Shown in pieces: positions 1 through 14,329 of a stretch of DNA of 64,000 nucleotides (positions are counted from its first letter, which is position 1; every line of letters starts with the position of its first letter). The notes beneath the pieces are model-generated. The model searched no databases, was not told where the DNA came from, and saw only the letters and a list, made by a program, of their open reading frames with translations. The DNA is from Physcia stellaris (Eukaryota; Ascomycota; Lecanoromycetes; Caliciales; Physciaceae), in the NCBI GenBank assembly GCA_018902385.1, contig JABSSW010000052.1:1-64000 (forward strand), read 5' to 3'. Both the position numbers and the translations under genes were made by a program.

Positions 1-3000
1 AATAAAATCATCGTAACAATGTTTAACGTTTTGATATTTTCGCGTACGCGAAAATTCGTGATATTTGATGCGATAAAACGTGAATTAATGAATGTTTTGA
101 AAAATAATCAATTCATACGTTTCGTAAAAATAATTTCGACGAACATTAATAAATAAAAATTGTGAATTTGATTTAACGCGTCAACAATTTTGAAAATTTT
201 GCAACATCAAATTGATATCACGAAACGAACAATTTGAACAAATCGATAAAATTTTTATCATCACGATTAACGCGTCGATGTTATCGCATATACGACGTTT
301 GATTCGTACATTACATTCAACGAAATATGCATGTATTAAATTTTTTGAAAAGCAAATATTTTGAACGAATTTTACAAATAATTTCGCGTGTCATTAATAA
401 ACAATTGAAAATTTTGTTGACGAATTCGTAAATGTTCGAATTTTTTTGACAATTTGTTGTTAATTCATATCATTGCATGACATTTTACATTACTATTTAT
501 TGTTCAATAAAATTTGACGACAATTTTTGAAAATATTTTTGACACGATTCAATTTTTCATGCGACGTAAATTTTGACAATAAATAACGCGAAATAACATA
601 AAAACGAAAAATCGAAACAAAAATTATTTGAATCAATTTGACAATAAATTGTAACGAATTCATGTTGACGTTTTTTGATCGATCATAAACGATGTTTACA
701 ATTTAATCATTTCGTAAAACAGATTTCGCTGTTTTTGAATTAATTTCGTGAAAAACATTCACGATGCTTTGAACATTTTGAAATTCGTCATCGTCGACAT
801 AATATCAGATTCGATCATGAAAATTTCAATTCGATCATTTACAACGATATTGAAAACGATGATAATAATATCGAAATTGCAATATATTATCGAGTTTTCA
901 TTCAAACATTTCATTTGCGATAATTGATTTTGAAAAATCGTTATGTTGTTTTTTCAACGAATTTTTAAAATTTTTTCTTAATAATCAAAAATGAAAAATC
1001 GAATGAATGTGCATATCGTCGAGCAATTTCAATTCATAAACGAAATTTCTTCTTTTGATCATTTTGTATGAATTTAACTTTTTGTCGTTCAATTTGTTTA
1101 ACGAGCGAATTGTTTTTATATGACGACGATTTAATCAAACGTAATTTTCTATTTCAAAATTTATTGAGAAACGAAATTTGTTGATTCGAACAATCATTTT
1201 TTGTTTTGCATTGACAACATTGATTTTGACGTATTCGATGATACAATTCATTTTTTCGACAATGAATTCGTTTTGTTTAATCAGCAAACGTTTTTTAATG
1301 ATGTCGTAATCATTTAAATTTGATTCAAAAATCATTCGAAAATGATAATTCTTATTAATGAAAAATGAAATGAATTCGATGATTGTTGAAACATCGTTGT
1401 TGTCAACGAATTTCATAATATTTATTCAATCAATTCAATCGTTTTGACGATAATTGCAATACAAACGCAATCGAATTTCGATATTTTGATTCGTTCGTTC
1501 GATTTGATCATCGATTTCAAATTGAAATGTCGTGAACAATTTACATTTGATTTTTAATCGTTTACAAAAAAATTTTCAAACGCGATTTACGAATTGATCA
1601 TTTCGATTTGAAATAATGAAAAAAATAATTCATGAATACGAAATACATAATGAAACAATATTTTGACACAAATTTGAATTGTTAAATCATCGTCATCAAT
1701 CACGCAAAAAACGTAATGACGTTTTTGATTAAACGATCGATAATAATACAAATGAATTATTGTTTTTGAAATCAAATAATTCAATTATGAAATTTATCGA
1801 TATATCAATTTATCGTTGATTAAAAATCGACAATAAAATTAACAATTCGTGACGATCATCATATGAAAATTTCGATCGTTAACATTTGTGACAATTACGA
1901 ATATAACGTTTGATAAATAATTTCATATTAAATCAATAATAATAACGTTTAATGAATTTTTCAATACGATTCATGTTCGAATGTGCACAAAAAAATTGAT
2001 CGTGAACGTCACGAATTATTTCAATCATCAAATTTAATTGATTCGACATTCATAAATTTTCGTTTTTAAAAAAAATTTCGTTTCGATCGAAACAATTTTG
2101 TAAATTTATTTTTTCGTTGATGATTTGTTCATCGATCAAAATTTGACGATAATTAATACAATTTTCGTTTTTTCGATTGATTTGCATGACGCGTTCGTAT
2201 AAATCGTTTTGAACGTCAATCGAACATAATTGCAATCGAAAAAATGACAGCAGAATTTGTTTTTTATAAAATTCACGTTCGTCGTTTTCGACGAAACGAA
2301 ATTCAGACATTTTAGTCAAAGCATTCGCTTTGACGTTCTTGATTTCGAATTGATATTGAATTTTGATGTTGTAATTCGCTAAAATTTCGATTCAACGTAT
2401 TTGACGAAAAATAAATTTTTTGTTTGTTATAAAGATTTCGAAATTTTTGTAATCGATGTAAATTTCGATCGATTCGTCGATATTTTCGAATTCGAATTTT
2501 CAATATTTTAAACATCGAATAATAATTAAAAATTTTTTGTCATATATTTCGTAATTGCATTCGACAAAAATCATTTTTTTATTGAAAAAAATCATCGAAT
2601 GAAAAATTTCGTCGTCGTCGTATTGAGATAAAATTTCATTTAAACATCAATTTGAAAAATCGATTTTCAAAATAATTTTACGATTGCGATCGTAATGTCG
2701 AAAAATTGAAATTTCGATTATTTGTTTTTTCAAAATTTCGAATGTTTCGTTAGCGAAATCAATTCATTCGAAATCAATTTTTTTTTTGATTATTCGAATT
2801 AAAAACTTGACGAATTTCGAAAACGTTTTGATAAAACGTCGATAAAAATTGCAAAAATTCACAAACGTTTGCATTTTTTTGATGCATATTGAACGAATTC
2901 AATTGACGATATTTTGCATTTTTTGAAATTCATACGTAAATTTTTTGTCGATAATATAATTTTTAAAAATGAAATTTTTGTTTGAAAAATTCGCATTTTT

Positions 3001-6000
3001 TGATATCGATTTGAAAATCAATTTTTCAATTTTGAAAATTTGAATGAAATGTCGTTCATGTTGTTTTCGAATTTTATTGTAAATGAAAATATCATTCAAA
3101 TACATTTAACAAAAATAATTAATGTATTCAAACAACAAATCATTCATGTAATGTTGTCAATTGATCGAATCATTGATAAAATCGAAAAACAATACATGAT
3201 ATTTGTAAATGTTTAACGAACATATAAAAATAATAAAATTTTCGTTTTGTGAATTCATTCGAAATTTATTGAAAATCGATATAATATTCAATTTGAACAA
3301 AAATTTACAATCGATAATTTTAACGAAAATTTTTCAATCAACGAAATAAAATAATTATTACGTTTGATTATGACGTTCAATTTTCGATAATCGACACACA
3401 AACGAAATTGTTCGTTCGATTTGACGACGAATAAAATAAATAAAACATAAAACGTTTTGTTTGAATTGATAAATTTTTTTTGAAAATTATCGTGTAAATA
3501 TTTTTGAAAAATTTCGAATTTTTTAAACGATAAAAAATAAATTCGATTTCGAAATAATTGATTCGAATTTTTCGTCAATTCGATTTTGTGATCGTAAAAT
3601 TTATGAAAAAATAATTTGTCGATTTTTTTCGAATTGAATACATTTTCGAATCGTTTAAAAAATTCAAAAATTTTACGTTTTAATTTTTCGACGATTGTTT
3701 TCATGATTTTAAAAATTTTTTTGAAATTCAAATCAAAATCAATTTTTATTTTAATTAATTTTTTTTGACGTTGTCAATAATTTCGTTCAATTTTTCATGA
3801 TCAACGAAAATGTTTTGATTTTTTTTTTTTTTAAATTCGATTAGCGATTGAAAAATCGTCGCGTCAATAAAAACGACATTTAACGATGTATCAAAATCGA
3901 AATTTTGTTCGTCATTTTTCATTTCGAAAATTATAATTTTGAATTGTCGATTGAATCGACGCGTGAATTTTTTGATTATGTCGAATTTTTTTATTGATGC
4001 GTTGATCAAAATCGATTTTTGAACTTCGCGTATAATTTTCAATTTTCGTTTTTTCTTGAAAAATTTATTTGAGAAATAATTTTTGTTTATTTTCTCAATG
4101 ACATATTTGAAATTTGAAATCAAAATTTTTTTTATTGATTGTTCGTCTTTCTTCGAGTTTTTCACAATAAAACGAAAAAAAATTACTCGAAAAAATGTCG
4201 AAACGAATCGTTTTTGAAATATTTGATATTTTTGAACGTTTGTCGACGAAAACGACGTTAAAAATCGTTTCGAAAATGATAAATAAAACGTTTTATTCGA
4301 TTGTTTGTTCGAATTAAACAATTTTTGAAATATAAACGAACGTGAAAAAAAAAAAATTTCAACGTAATCACAATGATTTGAAATGAAATAACATTCGTCA
4401 TTGATCATATTGAAAATCATTTCGTGTTTGTTCATTCAAAATTTTTTTAAAATCAACGAATGTTGTTTTATTTTGATAATGAACAATGAAACGAAAAATT
4501 TTGAATGATTTTGTATCGTCATTTTGAACAATATTTGATGAATAATAAATTTGATTTTCGTTTTTTCGAAATTAAAAATTTTTTTAAATCGAAATAAAAA
4601 AATTGAAATTAATTTTAATTTATGACATATTTTTTGCGCAATTTTTTCATTAATGAAAACGTATTCAAAAACATCGATATCAATTAAATCATGAATCATG
4701 ATTTTTTTATCATTCGAAAACAAATTAATTTTTTTAATTAAAAATTTACAATGAAATTCGTTAAAAATGTTATATTGAAAATTTTGAACAAATTTTGATA
4801 ATTTTTTCGCGTTTTCGAAAAAATTGTTAATTTTTCGATTCAACGTCGAATGTGATTGAAACATCGAAATTTATATTATCGTCGTCGATGCTTGAAAAAT
4901 TATCGTTGATCAAAAAAATAATTTGCAAATTAAACATTTTTTATTTAATCAAATTGTCGATTCAATTGTCAAAAAATTTGTCAAAAATGCATTTCTTTTA
5001 TCAATGATTTTTTTCATCACATTTTCGACATTTTTTTTTCAATTTAAACAAATTAAAACGAACAATGACAATTTTATACGTTTTTTTTTAAAAAAATCGT
5101 ATATTTAATTTTCAAATTTTTTATGTATTGTTCATTGCGACGAATTCGAAAACTTAATTGATTGATCGATAATTTGTTTTTAATGAAAAAAATGTTGATT
5201 TTAACATCGTTGTTTTTGATGCGACGATGTTTGTTATTCATGATTTGAAATTTGCGAAAATAATCGTCAAAAATTTCATAATCGTTCAAAACAACGTCGA
5301 CGTGTTGAAATTTCGTTGTGATTTTTTTTTCGAAATCGTGAATTTTGTTTTTTTCATTTTTTTTGAACAATTGATTGATTAAAAAAAAAATTCGAAATAA
5401 AATTCGTTGAAAAATTCAATGAATTTCATTTTCAAATCATCGTATTGACGACGAACGTTTCGAAAATGATCAACATCGATATAAATGTCGTTCAAAAACT
5501 TGAAAATTTGATCAATTGATTCGAAAAAATTGCGTTTAATTTCGCGTCGAATATCGATATGTTTCGCAAATTTTTTTTTGTTCAATCAATAATTGCAAAA
5601 ATTTTTTTGAATTTATCGACGTATCAATCGAAATTGATTTTCAATTTATCAATGCATTTATTTTTTCAAATATCGTAACGAATATATTCGAATGTATTGA
5701 AATTCTTATGTTCAAAAAAAATAAAAAAATCAAAATGTCGAAACGAGCGCGTCTTAAAATCAAAACGAGATTTTTTAACAAAAAAATCAAATTGTTTGAA
5801 CGAACGTTTTTTAAATTCAAAACGAAATTTTTTTTCGAAATTAAAGAATTTTTCAAACTTTGATAATTTAACAGTTTTTTTTCGTTGTTTATTTTTATTT
5901 TCACGAACTCGTTGAATTTTGAAAAACTCATTACATTGAATTTGAACAACAAAAATTTCGACTTTGACGACACGCAAAATCTCGTTGATTTCATACTTTT

Positions 6001-7110
6001 TTTTATTATGATTCGAAATTTTGATTTTCATGTCTTTTATTTGAAAATTTCAGATTCGAATAACGATCACTTTTCGATTTCGATTTCGTCGAAAAATTTC
6101 GAAAATAATTCATAACTCGTCGAAATGATTGACGATCATTGATTGAAATTGTTGTTTCGAAAAAATGTTTATCGAATTAACGATTTTGAACGATTCATTT
6201 TCATCAAGTTCATCGTCATTCTGATTAGAATTTAAAACAAAAAAAATGTCGATGATATGTTGTTCGAAATTTGTGATTATTCGATCAAAAACATACACGT
6301 TCAATTGTGTGATTTCGTTAAACAATAATCGATTTTTCAAATTGATTTCGAAAAAAAAACTTGAAAAAATCATGATTGTGAACTGAAATCGAATAATTGT
6401 TGAAAAAAAAAAAAAAAATGAACAAAACAATGATTTAAATAAATCTTGATGATTGAATTTCATTTAAAATGACAAATTCGATGTGATGTTGAATGAAATT
6501 TCTAAATGTTTGTTTATGATGAAACAAATGAATGTTGAATAAAAATGTTTGTTTGTTGATGTTTTTTTTGATTTAATGATTTTCTGATTTTCAAACACGA
6601 ATGTTTCGTCAAAAATGATAAAAAGAAAAATTTGTTGTATTGTGAATCGAAATTATCGCGTGAATTCGTTTGTTTTGAACGCTTTTTAAAACAAAACAAA
6701 CGAATTTATTATGTTTCGTTTTTTTCAATTCACAACGAGTTTATTATGTTTCGTTGTTTTCGTTGAATGATCAAAATCAAATTGAATCTATTATGTTTCT
6801 ATTCGTTCACTGAATTTAATTGTAAAAAGTTTTGTTTATTTGAATGTTCGCGTATCATGAACGAACATGAAAAAAAAAATGATTTCGATATAATGTGAAA
6901 TGTTATGCAAAAATATAATACTATTACATAATTACACGAAAATATCGAAATGAAAAGCAAATACATGAAATTTGCAAAAACATATGTAAAAAATTTGATT
7001 TTTTGAATGCGTCAAGTCGAATCTCGATTTTAACATTCGATGTGATAAAATAACGATGTTAATTCGATGTTAATTCTGTCAAATGTTGAATTCGATGTAC
7101 GTTCGTCACA
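1..7110 (-). mobile_element. Gypsy LTR retrotransposon fossil, copy A (partial)
   Basis: Broken Gypsy-type element reading right to left; its 3' end lies beyond the left edge of the window. The 5' LTR begins at 7,110 with TGTGACGAACG. Parts seen in order are a gag-like region at about 6,460-5,070, reverse transcriptase with LCVDYRKLN at about 3,401-3,375 and a YLND catalytic box at about 3,102, a region matching RNase H and linker at about 2,515-2,050, and integrase-side sequence down to about 1,135. Peptides match copy B (15,388-22,852) closely throughout, so the two belong to one family. Many breaks are present. The element is old and heavily mutated. Confidence 0.85.
6881..7110 (-). repeat. 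LTR of Gypsy copy A (shared part)
   Basis: This segment, read on the minus strand, matches the two LTR copies of element B (15,388 on and 22,631 on). All begin TGTRACGAACGT and carry the shared stretch ATTTTCGTGTAATTATGTAA. The LTR probably extends further left. At about 6,690-6,795 a motif close to GAAACATAATA recurs three times on the minus strand. The internal LTR boundary could not be fixed. Confidence 0.75.
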
Positions 7111-7859
7111 TTGAATATCGATATTTTTGTTTCGAACGTGTTAATTGAAATTACGAATTAACGTTTGTGTTTTTTGATTGTCGCAATAGATAATGATAAC
7201 AACGAAACAATAAACAAAATTTTTTTAAACAATTAAATTATTTTTGATCGCATTGAAAAATTGCAATTCGTTCAACAAATTCGATAATCAAATAATTTTT
7301 TTGACAATTTGAATTTGATTCATAAATTCGATTTCAAAAATAAAAAAAATTACAATAATTTGTCGTTTGAATAATCAATTGATAATTTCGTTATCGAAAT
7401 TGAAAATGTAATCGAAAATTGAACGACGAATTTTTTTGTTTTCAATTCAATCGACATTCATGTAATTTGTCAAAAAACGAAAAAATTCAAAAAAAATGAA
7501 AAACAAATCGAAAAAAAATCGAAAAAATTTGAAAATTTTAATGACAATTTTTCAATGAATTTTCGTTAAATTAAACGCATATCGATTTATTATTGATATC
7601 GCATATGCAATGTCGAAACGAATTTTGAACATCGCGTACATAAAAAAATTTACAACGAATTGATAACGAAATTTGTCGAAAACGAAACAAATGTAATCAA
7701 AATCAACAAATTCAAATTTGATATTGACGTTTATGAATGTAATTTTATAATTAAAATTTTATATTTCATAATTTTTGAAAAAAAATTTCAAATAAATTTT
7801 TTGATTAAAATAAAAAATTCGTTGTTGTTTATTTTTTGTTACGTTCATGTTTAAATGAT
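7111..7859. other. AT-rich filler between copy A and the Copia fossil
   Basis: Hypermutated DNA to the right of the copy A LTR. It probably includes the 3' part of the Copia fossil that reads leftwards from 9,840, but no domain is recognisable here. A 64-codon plus-strand frame at 7,660-7,854 is most likely a chance opening. Confidence 0.4.
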
Positions 7860-9840
7860 TTCATGTTCGTCATTTGAAAACGTTTATTGAAAATTTTTTT
7901 GATTTATCGAATGAATTTTTTGTTAAATTCAACAATAAAAAAATCGTTCACGTAAATAACGAAAATGATTTTGTCGTTAAAAAAATATTTTGATTGATAT
8001 TCAAAAAAAATTCATGTTTTTTAAAAAAATTGATTAAAATATTGAATCAAATTCGAAACGATTGTTTAAATTTATAAAAAATTTTGCGTAAACGACAATG
8101 AATTTTTCGTTTAAAATCAATATATTCATGAAAAATTTTCATATAAATTTTTTCATCGATGTTTTTATACAAAAAAACGATTTTGATATTCATTTGTTTT
8201 ATTTTTCAATCATTCGTAACGACGATGACGAAAATAATTTTGTAATTTATAAATTTAATAACGATTGAAAACGTTTCGTGATAATCAAAATTTTTTTTTG
8301 TTCGAAATTTCGAACATATTAACGTGTTTTATATTTAATTATTTTATCATTGATTTTTTTTGTTTTATAAATTCATTTATCAAAAAAATTTTACGATTTT
8401 GAAACACGAAAAACACGAATTTTCAAATGTCATTGTTTTTATGAAATTGCATTTTATCGTTCATATTTAATTGTTAATTTATTTTGTGTTGAACGTTTGT
8501 TATTATTTCATTATAAATTTTGAATTCGTGAAAATTTGAAAAAACATATTGAATCAACAAAATCAAAAATTCATTGAAAATCACGACGAAAACGCAAATA
8601 AAAATGTTGTTTTAACGTTTTTTCGAATTGATTGACAATATTGACGATTTCGAATTGAACGAAATCAAAAATATTGATAATCAATTCGTCGATATCATTA
8701 TCAAACAACGTAAAAAATGATCGAATTGAATTTTTCAAAATGAAAAACGAAAAAACAAATTGACGTTGTTTTCGCGATTTTTCGAAATCGTTTTCGAAAT
8801 CGAACGTATCAAAAATCACGAACGTATTATTTTGAAAAACTTTTTGCGATTGAATTTGTGTGAAACGAAAAATGACATCGATGCAATGATTGTCATTTTT
8901 GAATTTCACGTTCAAATTGTTTAAAAAAATATCGATTTGATTTTTAAATGTTTGCGCAAATGATTTTGTCGTTAAATGAAATCGTTTGTTATTCAATCAT
9001 TCGACGTTGAAAAAACGATAAATGTTATTCGAAATGATAATCATTCGATATATGATTTTTTTATCGTATTTTATCAAAATTTCACGTTGACGATGATTTT
9101 GAAATTTTTTTCAATCAATGTTGAATTTGATTATCAAATATTTTTTTTTGATCGATGCGACGAAATTTTTCGATAAAATAAACATGATCGATAAATTTTT
9201 GATAAAAAAATATTGATTTGTCATTGTCGTCGATTACGAAAATGAAAATGAAAACGTTGCGAATGTAATTGACAACATTAACAAATTCGAATCATCATTT
9301 TATGAACAATTTTGAATTTTTCAAAAATGTGTTGATTTTGCGCATAATAATTTGATTAAAACGTTCAACGCATTCGTTCATTTGAAAATTTTCAACAATA
9401 AAAAATTTCATTATGATGTCGCGTTTTTTTCGATAAATCGTAAAAACATTTTCAAAAAATTTATTATCGTTGTCAATTCGTAAACGAATGCAACGAAAAT
9501 GATCGTGTTTAATAATATTCAAAAAATTTTTAAATGAAATCAAAATTTCGAAAAATATTTTGTCGTATAAAATGTTCACGTGAAACATTTGAATGAAATC
9601 GTTAATTCAAATTATTATTCAATAAATATTATTTTGTTTTTTTGAAAAAAAATTTATCAAATCGTCGTGAATAAAATCGTCGACATAACGTTTTGATTTG
9701 ATAAATTTTCGATAAAATTTCGTTTTGTCATTGATTTTTTCGCAAAAAATGCACGAATTCGATAATGATAATTTGAAAAAATCAATATCATGTTGATGAA
9801 TCATTTGAATTATATTTTGAATATTCAAATGATTCAATAA
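7860..9840 (-). mobile_element. Copia-type LTR retrotransposon fossil (D)
   Basis: Broken Copia-type element on the minus strand; only the central part is recognisable. Parts in order are a GAG-pre-integrase region at 9,837-9,619 with HLNIQ and a CIFC pair, an integrase core at 9,588-9,295 with RIDN and NECVERFN, a linker region at 8,996-8,571, and reverse transcriptase with a YVND box at 7,943-7,954. The integrase-before-RT order marks Copia rather than Gypsy. LTRs and gag were not found; gag may lie further right. Many breaks are present and it is as heavily mutated as its neighbours. Confidence 0.75.
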
Positions 9841-12800
9841 TTCGTGTCACATTTTCAACGTGTTTTGATTGACAATTAAACAAATCACAAATTTGTCGAA
9901 TTGAAAAACGTAAAAATTTTGTTATTTCAAAACACGAATGTTTTTGTTATTCATTGCGAAATCGTTGAAAATAATAAATAAAAAACAATCGTTTTGTTGA
10001 AATTGAAAAAAAAAATTATAAATGCAATTTAAAACGTAAAACATTTAATGTATGAATAAATAACGATTTTCGTTAAAAATATCGCAAAGAAATCGCACAA
10101 TATCGTAATCGAAAAATTTGAATTTTTTTTTTATGTTTTCGATTGAAATATCGAAAATGATAACAAAATTGATGAAAAATCAACGATTATTAATCATGTG
10201 AAAAAAACGTTCGTATCGAACAATCAAATCGTGTTGAAATCAAAAATTTTGATGATAACAAAAATGAAAAAAAAATTTGACGACAATAAATTTGTCAAAA
10301 TTGATTGATTTCGAAAAAACAACAATTTCGACGAAAATCGAATGCGTAATTATCGTTTCGTTTACAAATTTTCAAAAATTTTCGTCGAATTTCGTTTTAT
10401 TTTTGTTGTTTTTTTTGTTTTTTTTTTTTTTTTCGTTTGATTTTGATTTTGATTTTGATTTTGATTTTGATTTTGATTTTGATTTTGATTTTAATTATCG
10501 TTACGTTATTAATTTTTGCGTTTGCGTCGTTTTTTTTTTTTTTTTTCGAATTTGTTTGACAACGACAAAATGAAAATGTTTGATAATACATTCGATAATA
10601 TCATGATAAAATTTTTGACAATGATCGCATCATTTGATTTTTTGAATGATAATTTTGATGTGTTCGAAAATGACGTTTTGTTAAAACGATTTAAAAAAAT
10701 TTAAAACAAAATCGATAATCAAAAAAACAAAATTAATATCGTTGATAATCGCAATTTCAAAAAAATTAATATATTAAATTTCGTATAAAAAAATAACGTT
10801 CGAAAAAACGTGTTTAAAATTATTTTTTTGATTATTGTCGAAAAATTTATGTTTCGAAATTCAACGATCAATGAAAAAACGAACGAATTTTGAAAAATTC
10901 GCAAAATATTTGTAAATAAATCAATTTTCATTCATTTTTGAATTGAATGAATAAATGACAAATTCGTTAATAATGTTTCGAAATTTGAATTCAATTCATT
11001 GATATCGACGCAAAAATTTTTTTGAAAAATTCAAATTTGTTATAAATAATCATGAACGCATTGAATTTTTTGAATTTACAAATTTGAATAATTTTTTTTC
11101 AAACATTTTTGATCATATTGATATTTTTAATGTCATGATACAAATCGTCGTTCACAATTGTACGTAAAACAATACAACACAATTCATTATTTTTCATTTT
11201 CAATTGAAAACGTTCGTTGAATATATTTTCACAAACGAATTCATTTGAAAACATTTTTCATTTTTCGATTTCATTTGAAATATTTTTGAAAATCATTGAT
11301 TTTGATAATGATTTTAAAAAAAAAAAAAACGAAAACGAAAACGATAAAAAAAACGTTTTCGACGTCGAATTGAATTGTCGAATTGAACATGATAATTTTG
11401 AAAATTTGAAAAAAAATTGTGCGATTAAACGAAAAAATTCGAAAAAATTCGATGAACTCGATATTTGAAAATTAAATAATGAATTTATAAATGAAAATTC
11501 GACGAATTTGAAAAAAAAAATTGATATTCGTAATTTTCAGTGTTTTTTTCGTTTGATTCGCGAAAATGATCAATTATGATTTGTGCAATTTCGTGTACAA
11601 TATTTGAAAATTTTGTTTCGAAATGTTTTACGTATAAATAACGAATGATTTTTATTTTGTTGATAAAATTGATTGAAAAAAATTGATCAATAAACACATT
11701 TCAATTGAATTGTTGAAAATTTTCGATTGAAAATAAATTTGAATTTCAAATATTGAAATAATTTTGTAACGTTTTCGTTTTTTGTCAATTTTTTCGAAAA
11801 AAAATGTTTGATTATATGCATTTGTTTCAACATTGTTTGAAAATTCAATTTTTGTTGCGACAATAATTTCGATTTTCACGATGATTGAAAATTCAATTTT
11901 TGATAATGCGACAATGATTTTGTTTTCGTTTTGACATTGTTGTCAATCGTTATTGAATTTGAACTTGTTTCAAATGTTTGATTTATTGAAATGTCAATCA
12001 TTTTTTGATTGAATTTTGAAAAACAAAAAATTGAATTTCGTTTAATATTGAATGATTGAATGATTTCAATTTGATTCGATCGTGCATTAATTGCAACAAT
12101 GTTCAATGCGACACGTTTTTAATTTTCGAATTTGTTTTTTTGAATCAATTTATTTGTTTTTTTTTGACAAATCGAATGATTGAAAAATTATCGAATGAAT
12201 CAAAATTCGTGATATTGAAATATGCAATTGCGTTAAAATTTTGATCAAAATCATTTGTCGTTTCAATTCAATTTTGTTTTTGAAATCGTTCAACAATTGA
12301 TCGATTATTGATTTTGATAAATCAATACGAAATTATTGTGAATCGCAATTGTGATTCGTTTGATTGAAAATAATAAAAAAATTGATTGAATTCGAATTTC
12401 GATTGTTCGAAATCAATTGTTCGAATTTTTGTGATGTTGATTTTTCGCAATACGATTTCAAATGAATTGAAAAAATTGAAATTGAAAAATTTTGCATGTT
12501 TTTAGCGACTCGACATTCGTATTTTGACGAAATTAAACGCGTTTTAAATTTCGTTAATCAATTGCGATATCAATCGTTTCACATAATCACATAATTGATA
12601 TATATCGTTTGAATGAATTTATCAATGATTTGTTTGTTTACAATTTCATTAATCAATGCGTTTTTTAACGAAAACGACAAATCGCGAATAAAAAATAAAT
12701 TTAATCGTTTGTTTTTTTTTTTCGACATTTTTGAAATTTGTTTTTGCTCAATTATGTCGAACGAATTTCGATGACATTTTTGAAATTTTTTTTGTTCAAA

Positions 12801-13050
12801 ATTCATGTTTTTTGAAATTGTATTTTTCATTGCAATGCAATGAAATTTTTGATTTTGAAAAATTTTAAAAAAAATTTCGATAAAAATGTATTGAATTTTG
12901 ACGTAAAAGCAATAATAACGCTCGTTCGTTTAAACGATTAATTTGATAAAAAATTACAAATAAATTATTCGTTTTTTCGAACTCATAATTTGTCAAAAAT
13001 AAAAAATAAAACGCATTGTATTGTTAAAAATGTTGAAAATTTGAATTCGT
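9841..13050. other. Hypermutated DNA without recognisable domains
   Basis: AT-rich sequence with only short frames on both strands. Its position, upstream of the Copia domains in reading direction, would suit a Copia protease/gag region and 5' LTR, but I see no motif that proves it. It contains a hexanucleotide microsatellite at about 10,436-10,488. Confidence 0.5.
10436..10488. repeat. (TTTTGA)n microsatellite
   Basis: About nine head-to-tail copies of TTTTGA: eight perfect units at 10,441-10,488 plus a partial first one. Long T tracts flank it on the left. Read on the plus strand it gives alternating Phe-Asp, which explains the small frame there; this is not evidence for a gene. Confidence 0.95.
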
Positions 13051-13170
13051 TATATACATATTGAGACGTCAAAATCGTCTAAATCACGTGACAAGAATAT
13101 AAAATTAATTTCGAGATTTGAATTTTGACAAAATTCACGATTGAAATTTTCTAATATTTTGACGTTTAAA
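13051..13170. other. Less-mutated island with CACGTG, possible LTR remnant
   Basis: A short patch that keeps GAGAC, TCTAA, AAGAA and CGAGA, so it escaped much of the depletion around it. It holds TTGAGACGTC, a CACGTGAC palindromic core and an AATATAAAA TATA-like stretch. That layout resembles a small fungal LTR promoter. No second copy was found in the window, so this is an inference. Confidence 0.35.
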
Positions 13171-14329
13171 TGAATAAATTTTTGAATTTGAATTCGATAA
13201 TTCGTCGAAAACGCGAACGTTTCGAAATAAATTTATTACGAAATTTTTCGTTGTCGTCATTGTCATCGTCGTTTTCGTTATTGAAAAAAAAAACGTTTTT
13301 TTTTTTTTCAACAACGCGAATTGAATTAATTTCGCTTTTTCGAAATGAAACGATATCGAAACGTCTGATTTTTTTCAAAAACAATTTATATTCACGTTTA
13401 TTTTTCGCTTTTTTTTCAATTATCGTTTGAATTGTTCGCAATTGTGCGTAATCAATTTGATTATTGAATTCGAAATCGTCGACGTTCGTTGAAACGACGA
13501 TAACACGTCGAAACGACACGCGAAAAACAACAATAATGCGTTCATCGTTTGATGAATTTTCATAAATTGAAATCAATTCGTTTCGTTGATCGATTTCAGA
13601 TTGAAACGATTTCACGATCGTGTTGTCGAATGATGATGATTGAAACGAAATAACGATATTGTTTCGAATCACGAACGCAACGACAACAGATATTTTCGAA
13701 ATTTTAAATGACGTCATTTGATCGAACAGTCGAACGAAAATTTAAACGATTCAAAATTGTAAAAAAATATACGATTGAATGATCAAATGATTACAAAGTT
13801 GACAAAAAGCGCAATTTTTTACGAAACGATAATGAATCAAATCGTTTTGATAACATTGTGAATAATGATAAAATTGAATCGTGAAAACGAAAAAATGAAT
13901 TTTTCGAATGTTATATTCTATCGATCAAGACGTTAAATTCGATCAGATTAGAGAACATTGACGATCTTGAAAACAATATTTTTGCGAAAAATTCGTTGAT
14001 TTAATTATGATTGTAATTGCGAATCGCGATCGTGTTTATGTCGCAATGTCATATCAAATTTTTTAACACAAAATTATCAATATCGAAAACGAAATATTGT
14101 TCGTTGTGATATGTTACAAATAAATCGCAACAATCACATTTTTGATGTTAAAAAAATAATCGAAATATTTTTCAAATTTTTTTGTCGAACAATTTGAATA
14201 CGCATAATCAAATCGAACATGTTATTGATTTGCAATCAAAAAAAAAATAAAATTTTTGAATTTATATACAATATGTCGAATGACGAATTTATTGTTATAC
14301 GCAATTATTTCGAAAACGCGTTGACGAAA
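13171..14329. other. Hypermutated DNA, possible gag remnant on minus strand
   Basis: The only notable frame is a 183-codon minus-strand opening at 13,717-13,166, rich in acidic and Arg/Lys residues toward its end. It could be a gag remnant of a leftward-reading element, but no zinc knuckle or other diagnostic motif is seen. A second less-mutated patch lies at about 13,915-13,975 (GATCAGATTAGAGAAC, GATCTTG). Confidence 0.4.
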
